Positions 56,113 through 64,000 of a stretch of 64,000 nucleotides of DNA are shown here, piece by piece (the first letter of the stretch is position 1; each line of letters starts with the position of its first letter). Below the pieces are notes generated by a model. The model was not told the DNA's origin, searched no databases, and saw nothing but the letters and a program-made list of their open reading frames with translations. The position numbers and the translations under genes are program-made. The stretch lies in the NCBI GenBank assembly GCA_035263845.1, contig DATFQY010000056.1, forward strand, positions 5,748 through 69,747, given 5' to 3'. This DNA comes from JAWOLE01 sp035263845. Lineage in GTDB: Bacteria > Acidobacteriota > Thermoanaerobaculia > UBA5066 > Gp7-AA6.

Positions 56113-59100
56113 CTACTCGGCGAGCATGAAGATGGCGTCACCGGCCTTGTTGTCCACGGCGGCCCCGTAGGGGATCACGCGGCCCGCTCCGGAGTCCACG
56201 GTGAACTGGAGGTAGATGTTGCTGGCTGTTACGCCGGTTCCCAGGATGTCCTGGACGTTGGCCTGGAACGAGGAGTTGGCGTTGACCGGGTAGCTCTTCG
56301 TGCCGAGGATGCCGCCGGTGTCGCCGCTGCGGACGGTGACGCGCACGGTTGCGGCCGCGCCGGCGACCTCGGTGAACCCGAAGTTGGAGCGGTAGCCGTT
56401 GGCTGCGGAGGTCTGGTCGAGCTGGATGACGGTCCCGATCGCGCCGAGCCCGATCGCGGTGGACGCCGCCACGCCCGGCACGGAGAACCCGAAAGTCCCC
56501 CCGAACTTCGTCACGTACGTGCGCGTCGAGACCGCGAGCTTCGCCGGCCCGCTCGGGTGGATCCGCAGGCCGGCGGCCGACGGATCGCCCAGGCCGAACT
56601 CGCTCGCCAGCACGTCGAGGCGCGCCAGCGTCTGGCCCGGCGCGATCACGTACACCTTCGGAGGCCCCGGGGTCCCGGCGAGCAGGAGCGGGAGAAGCGA
56701 GACCGTCACCGTGACCGGCACGGTGTCCAGGTTGGTGATGTTCAGGTCCGTGCGGAAGAAGTCGCTGTTGGCGCCCGTGACGTGCGAGGTCTGCGCGACG
56801 ATCACGTCGTCGGCGGAGAGCGGCGGGTTGACCGCCGACTGGTAGCTGCCGTCGCCGGTCACGTTGTCCACGTACGTCGCGAACGGGATGACCCTTCCCG
56901 TCGCGCTGACGACGCGAAAGTCCGCGCGGAAGTTCGAGGTCGAGGGAAGGCCCCGGTCGCTGATGATGAAGGGAATGATGACGCTCGTGTAGGGCCCCGT
57001 CGTCGATTCCCGCGAGGCGAGAAGGTTGCCGTTCCCGTCGAAGAGATCCATGTGCACGGTGACGGGGAAACCGGAGACTTCCGTAAAACCGACGTTGGTG
57101 TGGAAGCCGTCCGTCTGGGCCAGTCCGTTGGCGGTGGCGGTGCCGGTCCCCAGGGCGAGGCCCCCGGAAGTCCGGATGCCCGGGATGAAGAGGCCGAAGG
57201 TCCCGTTGTCACTCACGTTGTAGGCCCGGCTCGTCGTCTGGAAGGTCGTGTCGCTCGTGACGATCGTCATCTCGCCGATCGAGTCGGCGAAGCCGTACTC
57301 GGAGACGACGACGTCGTTCAACGCCAGGACCTGCCCGGGGTTGACGGTGCGGACGTCCTTGGATGCGGTGGCTCCCGTCTGGCCCGCGCCGACGTAGTAG
57401 AGCGAGAAGGTCTTCGCCTGCGGACCCGGGTTGTAGAGGCGCACGTCGCTCAGGAAGAGCTTCGTGCCCGGCGTGTGCGCGACGACCGGGAGCGTGCGCC
57501 CGTCCGCCGCCGGCGGAATCGCCTCGACGGGCTGACCGGGGATCACGGTGACCGAGAACGCCCGGATCCGGCCCGCCGTCCCGGCGACGAGGTCCTCGAC
57601 CTTGAGCGTCCAGGTGCCGTTGGCCTGCTTTCCGGCGAAGACCCCGAAGGACTGCGCCGGGGCGTCCGTCTTCCCGTAGATGGCGTTGATCGGGTGCTCG
57701 GAGGTCCCCGTCTGGTCCCGCAGGACCGCGGCGGTGCCGTCCGGTCCGATGAGCGTGACGCGCAGCTGCTCCGGCTCCGGGTGGTCGATCTCGACCCAGG
57801 CCTGGACCGAGGCCATCGGCCGCGTGACCCCGGAGACCGTCGCGGTCGCGGTGGCGGACCCGGAGCCGTCGGGGATCGGCACCGCGGCGCCGCTGTAGAA
57901 CCCGAAGGTCGCCGTGTCGAGTTGCACCGCCGCCAGCGTGTCGATGCGGGGCGTGACGACGCCGTTGCGGGAGTCGGTTATCGGCTTGCCGGTCGAGCGG
58001 AGGATGCCGACGATCCCCGAGGGCGGGAGGTTGGGGTACTTCTGCCGGACGAGCGCGACCGCGCCCGCCGCGGCGGGCGTCGAAGCGGACGTGCCGCTGA
58101 AGCTGTCCTGGGCGCCGCCCTTCGACGCGACGTTCCAGAAGGCTCCGGGCGCCAGGAGCGAGAGGTTCGTCATCGAGTTGGAGAAGCAGACGATCTCGTC
58201 GGGGCTCGTCGGCGAGTCCGAGCAGAGGACGCCGCCGCTGTCGTCGGCCCAGCTGATCCGCGCCCGCGTGTCCGCGTAGACGGCGCCGACGGAGACCGCC
58301 GAGGAGACGCACGCCGGGAACGTGAGCTGGTTGGGCGTCCCCTCGTTGCCGGCGGCCACGACGACGACCAGGCCCGCGGCGGTCGCGGAGTCGATGGCGG
58401 CGGCCGAAGCCGGATCGTCCGCGTCGCAGTAACCGTGGTCGTCGGTGTCCTCGAAGGTCCCGCCGAGGCTGATGTTGACGACGGTGATCTTGAAGTTGGC
58501 CTTGTTGGTGACGGCGTAGTTCAAGCCCGCGAAGATGTCGGAGAAGTCCGCCGTGTCCTTGCAGCTCGCGTTGGTCGTGCCCTGCGACGGGAAGACCTTG
58601 ATCGCGACGATCTTGGCCGCCGGCGCGACGCCGCCGGGCCCGGCGGCGACTCCCGAGACCTCGGTCCCGTGTCCCTCGCAGTCCATCGGATCACCGTCGT
58701 TGTCGGCGATGTCCGTGCCTCCGATGACTTTCGAGTTCGGAAAGCTTCCCCCGCCTAGGCTCGGGATCGAGTAGTCCACCCCGGTGTCGATCACGGCGAT
58801 CGACTGGTCGGCGCCGGTGAATCCCGCCGCGTTGGCCTGGTCGCTCCGGATCAGGAGCTGCGAAGCCTGGGGCGACGCCTGGAGCGGGCGGGCCTTGCGA
58901 TCGATGTCCACCCAGGTGACGCCGGGATGGTTGGCCAGCGCCACGGCGGCGTCTCGAGTGACCGTGCCGGCGACCATCGAGAAGCTCTCATAGAAGTGCT
59001 TGACGGCCATTCGTCGAGGAGTCATCTCGTCGGCCAGACGCTTCTGGGCATCCAACCGGACCACGCGGCGCTCTGGCTCTCCCTCGGGGTCCGGCGAAGC

Positions 59101-59316
59101 GAGCAGGGCCTTGGCCGACGGCGTCCCGTCGCGCACGCCGACGATGACTTGGACGGTCTCGGCGCCGCGGTTCAACTCCCGGAGGAGGGCGGGCGTGGCG
59201 TTGGGCGCCTCGTCGGGCGTGACCGCGCTGAGCGCGAGGACCGGTCCGGCCAGGGAAAGAACAAAGGCGCCCGCAAGGAGCGCTCGGATCGATAACTGTT
59301 TGGGGTGAAAGGCCAT
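56113..59316 (-). CDS. Secreted subtilisin-like (S8) protease with P domain and duplicated C-terminal module
   Basis: A 1067-residue exported serine protease. A signal peptide (about 1-29) and a propeptide-like part lead into the S8 domain with catalytic D177 (VIDTGVD), H216 (EGHGTEVSG), oxyanion N324 (AAGNEG) and S410 (SGTSASTP). A proprotein-convertase-type P domain follows (about 475-605). Residues about 615-825 and 830-1065 are two copies of one beta-rich module, each with GTFG.(F/S).PG, (H/R)(T/S)N(V/F)GFTEV(S/A)G and IP(F/Y). The protease is complete and probably acts outside the cell. Confidence 0.92.
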   Translation of the reverse strand: MAFHPKQLSIRALLAGAFVLSLAGPVLALSAVTPDEAPNATPALLRELNRGAETVQVIVGVRDGTPSAKALLASPDPEGEPERRVVRLDAQKRLADEMTPRRMAVKHFYESFSMVAGTVTRDAAVALANHPGVTWVDIDRKARPLQASPQASQLLIRSDQANAAGFTGADQSIAVIDTGVDYSIPSLGGGSFPNSKVIGGTDIADNDGDPMDCEGHGTEVSGVAAGPGGVAPAAKIVAIKVFPSQGTTNASCKDTADFSDIFAGLNYAVTNKANFKITVVNISLGGTFEDTDDHGYCDADDPASAAAIDSATAAGLVVVVAAGNEGTPNQLTFPACVSSAVSVGAVYADTRARISWADDSGGVLCSDSPTSPDEIVCFSNSMTNLSLLAPGAFWNVASKGGAQDSFSGTSASTPAAAGAVALVRQKYPNLPPSGIVGILRSTGKPITDSRNGVVTPRIDTLAAVQLDTATFGFYSGAAVPIPDGSGSATATATVSGVTRPMASVQAWVEIDHPEPEQLRVTLIGPDGTAAVLRDQTGTSEHPINAIYGKTDAPAQSFGVFAGKQANGTWTLKVEDLVAGTAGRIRAFSVTVIPGQPVEAIPPAADGRTLPVVAHTPGTKLFLSDVRLYNPGPQAKTFSLYYVGAGQTGATASKDVRTVNPGQVLALNDVVVSEYGFADSIGEMTIVTSDTTFQTTSRAYNVSDNGTFGLFIPGIRTSGGLALGTGTATANGLAQTDGFHTNVGFTEVSGFPVTVHMDLFDGNGNLLASRESTTGPYTSVIIPFIISDRGLPSTSNFRADFRVVSATGRVIPFATYVDNVTGDGSYQSAVNPPLSADDVIVAQTSHVTGANSDFFRTDLNITNLDTVPVTVTVSLLPLLLAGTPGPPKVYVIAPGQTLARLDVLASEFGLGDPSAAGLRIHPSGPAKLAVSTRTYVTKFGGTFGFSVPGVAASTAIGLGAIGTVIQLDQTSAANGYRSNFGFTEVAGAAATVRVTVRSGDTGGILGTKSYPVNANSSFQANVQDILGTGVTASNIYLQFTVDSGAGRVIPYGAAVDNKAGDAIFMLAE

Positions 59317-59377
59317 GGAGCCGTGAACAATCCGGCAGCGGATGAATTCCCTCCCGGTTGGCGCATCGCCCGTTCGG

Positions 59378-59383
59378 TTATCT
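59378..59383 (+). promoter_or_regulatory. Predicted -10 box of the lpxH gene
   Basis: TTATCT ends 10 bases before ATG 59394, with no Shine-Dalgarno between. Confidence 0.4.
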
Positions 59384-59393
59384 TTCTGGCCAG

Positions 59394-60098
59394 ATGCGAG
59401 CGGTTTTCGCGGATTGCCACGTCGGAAGGCGGCCCGACGATGACGGCCCGTTCCTGGAGGCCCTGGAGAAAGCCGCGGCGCGAGGGGCGAAAGAGATCAC
59501 CCTGCTCGGCGACGTCTTCCACTACTTCATCGCCCACCCGAAATTCGAGACGCCGGTGATCGCCCGGTTCCTGGCGAGAGTCGAGGAGCTGGCCGGCCGC
59601 GGCGTCCCGGTGACCTATGTCGAGGGCAATCGGGAGTTCTTCCTTCGCGGGTCGTACGCCGAACGCTACTTCCGGAAGGTCTGCGACGAGGAGGAGTTCG
59701 TCGAGGGCGGCCGGCGGTTCCTGCTGACGCATGGCGATCTCTTGAACGAGAGAGACGTTCCCTACCGCTTCTGGCGGTTTCTCTCGAAGAACCCGCTCTC
59801 GCGGGCCTCGATCGCCTTCATCCCGAAGAAGGCGGCCAACCGCTTCGTCTGGAAAGTCGAGGCCCGGCTGTATCGCTCCAACTTCAAGCACAAGACGCGG
59901 CTGCCCGTCGAGATGATCCGCGGCTACGCGGCGAAGCGCTTCGCCGCGGGAGTGGACGTGCTGCTGCTCGGCCACTTCCACAAGTCCTGGACCGAGCAGG
60001 TCGGGTCGGGGCGGGTCGTGATCCTTCCGGCCTTCGTGGACGACCGCAAGTGGATGGAGATCGGCGACGACGGTTCGACGGCTCTCGTCGCCCTCTAG
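59394..60098 (+). CDS. lpxH: UDP-2,3-diacylglucosamine hydrolase-like metallophosphoesterase
   Basis: Lipid A pathway enzyme that cleaves UDP-2,3-diacylglucosamine, a peripheral inner-membrane protein. Metal-site motifs are FADCHVG, LLGDVFHYF, EGNREFF, LTHGD and LGHFHKSW, in the LpxH order and including GNR. ATG 59394 was chosen; an earlier in-frame ATG gives 12 residues with no family match. The next gene, aroA, starts on the base after its stop. A related metallophosphoesterase with another substrate is the alternative. Confidence 0.82.
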   Translation: MRAVFADCHVGRRPDDDGPFLEALEKAAARGAKEITLLGDVFHYFIAHPKFETPVIARFLARVEELAGRGVPVTYVEGNREFFLRGSYAERYFRKVCDEEEFVEGGRRFLLTHGDLLNERDVPYRFWRFLSKNPLSRASIAFIPKKAANRFVWKVEARLYRSNFKHKTRLPVEMIRGYAAKRFAAGVDVLLLGHFHKSWTEQVGSGRVVILPAFVDDRKWMEIGDDGSTALVAL

Positions 60099-61397
60099 GT
60101 GACCGACTTCATCGCGGTTCCTCCCGCGCGCGAAGTCCGGGGGACGGTGGCGGTTCCGCCGTCTAAGAGCGGGACCAACCGCGCACTGGTCCTGGCCGCG
60201 CTGTCCGAGACTCCCGTCGAGATCGAGTCGCCGCTGGAGTCGGAAGACACGCGCGCGCTGGCGGGGTGCCTCGCGGCAATGGGCGCGGTCCTCCGGCCCT
60301 CCGCGCGAGGCCTCGTCGTTCACGGGCCCCTCTCCGGCTCCGCGGACCTCGAGACCGTCCTCGACGCGGGTGAGTCGGGGACCGCCGCGCGTTTCTTGAC
60401 TGCCCTGGCCACCGCGACCCCCGGGCGCTTCGTCGTGACGGGCGCGTCGCGGCTGCGGGAAAGACCGATCGGGGAGCTCGCGGCCGCTCTGCGGTCCCTC
60501 GGCGCGTCGATCGACACGGAAGCGAAGACCGGAGGCTTTCCAGTACGGATCCGCGGAGGATCGCTTCGCTCGGGCCGCGTCGCGGTGGACGCGTCGCGGT
60601 CGAGCCAGTTTCTTTCCGCGCTCCTGCTGGCCGCGCCGGCCGTCGCCGGAGGTCTCGAGATCTCGGCGGCCTCGGAGATCGCTTCGGCTCCCTACGTCGG
60701 GACGACGCTGGAGACGCTCCGCGCCTTCGGCCACGAAGTTTCGGGCGCGCTTCGAGAAAGGGGCTTCGTCCGCGTGGCGCGGGGAAGCGCCGGCGTAGCC
60801 CGTTACGCCGTGCCCGGGGACTACTCCTCGGCCATCCCGCTCCTGGCGAGCGCCGGAGCGGCCGGCGGCGAGGTCCTGCTCACCGGGCTCGCCTGGCCGA
60901 GCGCCGACGCGGACGCCGGCGCGCTGCCCGTTCTCGAGCGGCTGGGAGTCGAGATCACGGGCGGCCCCGCCGGCGTGCGGGCGAGGCGGTCCGGGCCGCT
61001 CGCCGCCGTTTCCGTCGCCGCGACGGATTTTCCCGACTCGGTACCGGTCCTGGCCTGCCTTGCCTCTCTCGCGCCGGGCGAGAGTCGTTTCGACGGGATC
61101 GGCCACCTGCGGGTCAAGGAGAGCGACCGGATCGCTTCCATCGCGGATCTCCTCGCGGCGGCCGGCGTGGAGGCCTCGGCTCGTGACAATAGTCTTGTAG
61201 TGAAAGGCCCGGCTCGCTCGCGCCCCGGCGGCGGCACGGTGCGGCTGCCGACGTTCGACGATCACCGCATCGCGATGGCGGGAGCGCTCCTCTCTCTCGC
61301 GCTTCCCGGCATGCTCGTCGAAAACCCCGGGTGCGTCGCCAAGTCCTATCCCCGGTTCTTCCGGGACCTCGAGAAGCTGGCCGTCCGGGACGCTTGA
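60099..61397 (+). CDS. aroA: 3-phosphoshikimate 1-carboxyvinyltransferase (EPSP synthase)
   Basis: Sixth step of the shikimate pathway, condensing shikimate-3-phosphate with phosphoenolpyruvate. Two-domain fold with SKSGTNRALVLAAL, DAGESGTAARFLTALA, SSQFLSALLLAAP, LRVKESDRI and DDHRIAMAGALLSLA. Length 432 is normal. Motif PPSKSGTNR has Gly where many enzymes have SKS-x-T/S, within the normal range. GTG start abuts lpxH, and the stop overlaps the next frame by TTGA. Confidence 0.95.
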   Translation: MTDFIAVPPAREVRGTVAVPPSKSGTNRALVLAALSETPVEIESPLESEDTRALAGCLAAMGAVLRPSARGLVVHGPLSGSADLETVLDAGESGTAARFLTALATATPGRFVVTGASRLRERPIGELAAALRSLGASIDTEAKTGGFPVRIRGGSLRSGRVAVDASRSSQFLSALLLAAPAVAGGLEISAASEIASAPYVGTTLETLRAFGHEVSGALRERGFVRVARGSAGVARYAVPGDYSSAIPLLASAGAAGGEVLLTGLAWPSADADAGALPVLERLGVEITGGPAGVRARRSGPLAAVSVAATDFPDSVPVLACLASLAPGESRFDGIGHLRVKESDRIASIADLLAAAGVEASARDNSLVVKGPARSRPGGGTVRLPTFDDHRIAMAGALLSLALPGMLVENPGCVAKSYPRFFRDLEKLAVRDA

Positions 61398-64000
61398 GCG
61401 ACCGGGGTTGCCCGCCTCCCGCGCTCGAGCGCGCCGAGCGCTTCGCGCTGCCCGCCTGCCGGGAGAGATGGCTCGATCTCCTTGCGCTGGACCATCCGGT
61501 CCTTCCTCGACCGGCCGATTTCGGCGGTGGAAGGGGCGAGCTGATCGTCCTCCGTTCGCAGCGCTCCGGCCGTTCCGTTCGCGACGGCCGGATCCCCGCG
61601 GGCTGCGCCCCCGCGTTCTTCTTCCAGGCGGCCGCTGCGTCGTCCTTCTTTCAGGCGTTCGGTTTCCCCCTGAGGGTCGAGGATTTGGAGGACGCGGTGT
61701 GGGATCTCGCTGCGGGAGCCGCCCGCCTCTGGCTTTCGAAGACACCCGCGGCGGCGGGCGGGGAGGGCCCGGGCGGTCCACCCTCCGAAGTCCTCGCGGG
61801 CTTCCTGGAGGTCCTCTTCCGGAGGAAGCGATCGCGAGAGCCTCCGGGCCTTCGCGGACTGCGCGCCGCGCTGCGCGCCCCGGGCGCCGAGCACCGCCGC
61901 GCTGAGTTCTGGCTCGCCGAGGCCCTGCGCTCCTTTCCCGAGCTGGCGTCGGAGGCGGGCGCCTCGGCCCGCGCCCGCTCCGTCGGGACCGGTGGGTGGT
62001 GGTCGAAGACCGCTTCGACGCGGGGCCTTCTCGAGAAGGCGCGCGCGATCCTGGATGACCGGGCTCCCCGAGTCTTCGGGGCCTCCGGCCGCAGCCGCGG
62101 ACCGGCGGACGTCCTCGGGCTTTCCGATCCGGCGGAACTCTCGAGTGTCTCCCGCGCGTCGCGGGCCCTGCGGCAGCGCCACGCCCGCGAGAGCGCCGGC
62201 GCGAAGGCCCGCTGGATCGCCATCGACGCCGAAGGGTGGGATCTCGTGTCGCGGAGGGCGTTCGAGACCGCAGCCCGCGCGCTCGAGAAGGAAGTGGACG
62301 TCGTCCTGGTTCCTCGGCTCCTGGCGCCTCCTCTGCTCCCGGATCAATGGCGGCGGGAGATCTTCGTTCCCTGCGGCAGCCTTCACGCCTCGGTCCGCTT
62401 CTACGAGCGGTTCGCGCGGATCGCGCGCGCGGAGCCGTCCTCGGCAAGGCGGACGGCCGACGCGTTCGTTCGGTCGCGTGAGTGGGCGCGCTTCGCCTCC
62501 GACCCGACGGGAGAGGCGCCTCTTCCCGATCCGGTGGAGCGGCAGGAAGCTTCCCTGGATCCTCGGGCGGATTCGCGGCGTCGCGCGGGCGAGCTCCGGC
62601 GGCGCGCGCTCGAGGAAGACGACCCGCCGCGACGTGTCGAGCTGTTGCTCGAAGCCGGGCAGGAGCAGACCGCCCTGGCCGAAGCTTCGCGGGCGCTGCG
62701 AAGCGCGTCGCCTGCCGGGCTTGCACCCTGGTTCGCTTTCTCCGCGCGGCTCGCCATCTCGGCCGGCGCTCCGCTTCCGCCGTGGCTCGAGCTTGTCGAG
62801 GCCGAGCGCGAGGCGGCCGGCGGGCGGATCGCGGAAGCGGCGGAGAGGCTCTCCGCATTGAGCGGCGGGGCAGAAGCGGATCTCGCGAGCCTTCGCGCGG
62901 CGCGCCTGCGCCTGGCCGAGCTGCAGGCGGACCTGGGCCGCGCGCGAGAGGCCGGCCAAGGGGCGGCGGCCTGGCGGCGGGAGAATCCCGGCGCCGCCGC
63001 GGCGGAGATGCTGCGCGCGCTGGTCCTCGAGGCCAGGGGAGTCGCCCGCGAAGGCCGTCACGAAGAGGCCCTGCGCCTGCTCGACGAAGCGGACCGCGCG
63101 GCCCTCACGCTCTCCCTCGAAGAGCGCCTGGAGGCCGCTCTGGCGCGCGCCGCGGTGTTCTCGCTCGCCGGGCGCCTCGTCGAAGAGGGGGCTGTGTACG
63201 AGTTCTGGCGCAAGCCGGTCCTCGAATCGGGCGAGGAGACGCTGGCGGCGCGGCTTCATTTCCGCGAGGCCCTCGGCCTCGCCGACCGGCGCGAGTTCCC
63301 GGCGGCGATCGCCAGGCTCGAGCAGGCCCTGGCGGCCTCGCGGGACGACCTCGTCGAGCAGGCACGGATCTCGATCTGCCTGGCCTCGACGCTCTACCAC
63401 GCGGGCCGCGGCGACGCGTGCCGCGGCCTCCTCGACCGGGCCATCGAGCTCGCCGGCGCGGCCGGGCGGGATGACCTGGCCCGCACCGCGCGGTCGAACC
63501 GCCTCGAGCTGCTGATCAACGCCGGCGAGTGGGACGAGGCGGCGTCGGAGACCCGCGCGATGCTCGAGCGCGCCGCCGCCGAGGGAGACGAGACGCGCCT
63601 TCTCGTCGCCCTGCACCACGCGAGCCGCCTCGCTTTGCGCCGCGGCCTCTTCGCCGAGGCGGAGCGCGACAACGCGCGCGCGAGAGAGCTGGCGGGGAAG
63701 CTCTCGGACCGCCTCGAGACGGGAGAGCTGTGGCTGGAGGAGGGAGACCGTCTCCTCTACCAGGGGGACCTCTGCGCCGCCCGCCGGGCCTACGAGAGCG
63801 CCGCCGACGATCCTCCCGACCGGTGCGACAGCTCCGAGAGGGCGCGCAAGCGCCTCGGGGAGCTGGAGTGGGCGCCGGGGAGGGGTCCGCCCCAATCCGC
63901 GCTGAACGACCTGGCGTCGCTCTTCGAGCGGGACGAGTACGCGGCGGCGGAGCAGGCGGCGCGGTGGCGGATGCTTCCGGGGAGCGGCCTTCCCGCGCCG
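61394..64000 (+). CDS. Long TPR-type protein, 3' end beyond window
   Basis: An open frame of 869 codons with no stop to the window edge, beginning at a TTG that overlaps the aroA stop as TTGA. Residues 1-330 are not recognised (a WIAIDAEGWDLVSRRAFETA segment lies in them). From about residue 400 to the end the sequence is alanine/leucine/glutamate-rich with successive TPR-like helical pairs, for example GRHEEALRLLDEADRAALTL, RREFPAAIARLEQALAASRD and GLFAEAERDNARARELAGKL. This could be the N-terminal part of a sigma-54-type or other TPR regulator seen in Acidobacteriota, but the C-terminus is needed. No signal peptide is visible. Confidence 0.65.
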   Translation, partial: MSDRGCPPPALERAERFALPACRERWLDLLALDHPVLPRPADFGGGRGELIVLRSQRSGRSVRDGRIPAGCAPAFFFQAAAASSFFQAFGFPLRVEDLEDAVWDLAAGAARLWLSKTPAAAGGEGPGGPPSEVLAGFLEVLFRRKRSREPPGLRGLRAALRAPGAEHRRAEFWLAEALRSFPELASEAGASARARSVGTGGWWSKTASTRGLLEKARAILDDRAPRVFGASGRSRGPADVLGLSDPAELSSVSRASRALRQRHARESAGAKARWIAIDAEGWDLVSRRAFETAARALEKEVDVVLVPRLLAPPLLPDQWRREIFVPCGSLHASVRFYERFARIARAEPSSARRTADAFVRSREWARFASDPTGEAPLPDPVERQEASLDPRADSRRRAGELRRRALEEDDPPRRVELLLEAGQEQTALAEASRALRSASPAGLAPWFAFSARLAISAGAPLPPWLELVEAEREAAGGRIAEAAERLSALSGGAEADLASLRAARLRLAELQADLGRAREAGQGAAAWRRENPGAAAAEMLRALVLEARGVAREGRHEEALRLLDEADRAALTLSLEERLEAALARAAVFSLAGRLVEEGAVYEFWRKPVLESGEETLAARLHFREALGLADRREFPAAIARLEQALAASRDDLVEQARISICLASTLYHAGRGDACRGLLDRAIELAGAAGRDDLARTARSNRLELLINAGEWDEAASETRAMLERAAAEGDETRLLVALHHASRLALRRGLFAEAERDNARARELAGKLSDRLETGELWLEEGDRLLYQGDLCAARRAYESAADDPPDRCDSSERARKRLGELEWAPGRGPPQSALNDLASLFERDEYAAAEQAARWRMLPGSGLPAP

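Noticed and set aside
59172..62858. Very long minus-strand open frame opposite the protease 5' end, lpxH, aroA and the TPR-type frame
   Set aside because: It is Arg/Pro-rich with no family motif and lies antisense to genes with clear motifs; long antisense frames are expected at this G+C content.

Overview
The window is a high-G+C chromosomal segment from a free-living Gram-negative bacterium. The envelope is diderm: an MlaD/MlaE/MlaF lipid-transport set, an LpxH-type lipid A enzyme, capsule-type nucleotide-sugar genes and an O-antigen ligase-like protein are all present. The abundance of FG-GAP/VCBS plus ASPIC-UnbV secreted proteins, TPR proteins, a Gld-like ABC module with a DUF4340 protein, and the style of short dispersed repeats suggest Acidobacteriota (possibly Thermoanaerobaculia-like). 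That placement is an inference from gene content, not a phylogeny. No rRNA, tRNA, CRISPR array, transposase or phage gene was seen, and no gene-free stretch exceeds 300 bases.

Layout. 1-8.6 kb: trpS (cut by the window edge), a secreted metallo-beta-lactamase-fold hydrolase, a thioredoxin-type arsenate reductase, then ftsK, a small membrane protein, fmt, rsmB and a DegT-type aminotransferase. 8.7-12 kb: gmd, and groES-groEL under a CIRCE operator with a clear terminator. 12-21.3 kb: an HD-GYP response regulator, a radical SAM/SPASM protein and a polysaccharide block (three glycosyltransferases, a polyprenyl-phosphate sugar transferase, an O-antigen ligase-like protein and a TPR protein). 21.3-27.7 kb: a class A penicillin-binding protein, uvrA, a small unknown gene and a membrane-anchored thioredoxin. 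27.8-32.5 kb: a four-gene Gld-like ABC module. 32.5-37 kb: a pentapeptide-repeat protein divergent from a Ycf46-like AAA ATPase, a LON-domain protein, a lipoprotein cytochrome c and a ferredoxin. 37-40.3 kb: an overlapping epimerase, UDP-glucose dehydrogenase and UDP-glucuronate decarboxylase operon. 40.3-45.6 kb: mlaE-mlaF-mlaD, plsC, an Mrp/ApbC Fe-S carrier and a macro-domain protein. 45.6-59.3 kb: an accessory envelope block of three FG-GAP/ASPIC-UnbV-type proteins, a small solenoid-like secreted protein, a fused membrane cytochrome b-like/pentaheme cytochrome c/TPR protein and a large secreted subtilase. 59.4-64 kb: lpxH, aroA and a long TPR-type frame that runs off the window.

Two genome-style signals cross the whole window. 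First, at least 15 genes have a Pribnow-like hexamer 6-11 bases before the start codon and little or no Shine-Dalgarno sequence, which predicts leaderless transcripts; genes inside operons start by ATGA, GTGA or TTGA overlaps, while groES and a few others have normal ribosome sites. Second, intergenic gaps are filled by several unrelated families of short dispersed repeats, two of which also lie in frame inside rsmB and uvrA.

The best candidate for an undescribed system is the 45.6-59.3 kb block. There a predicted quinol-facing, bis-histidine membrane module is fused to five c-type heme sites and a TPR domain, and sits beside secreted calcium-binding beta-propeller-like proteins.
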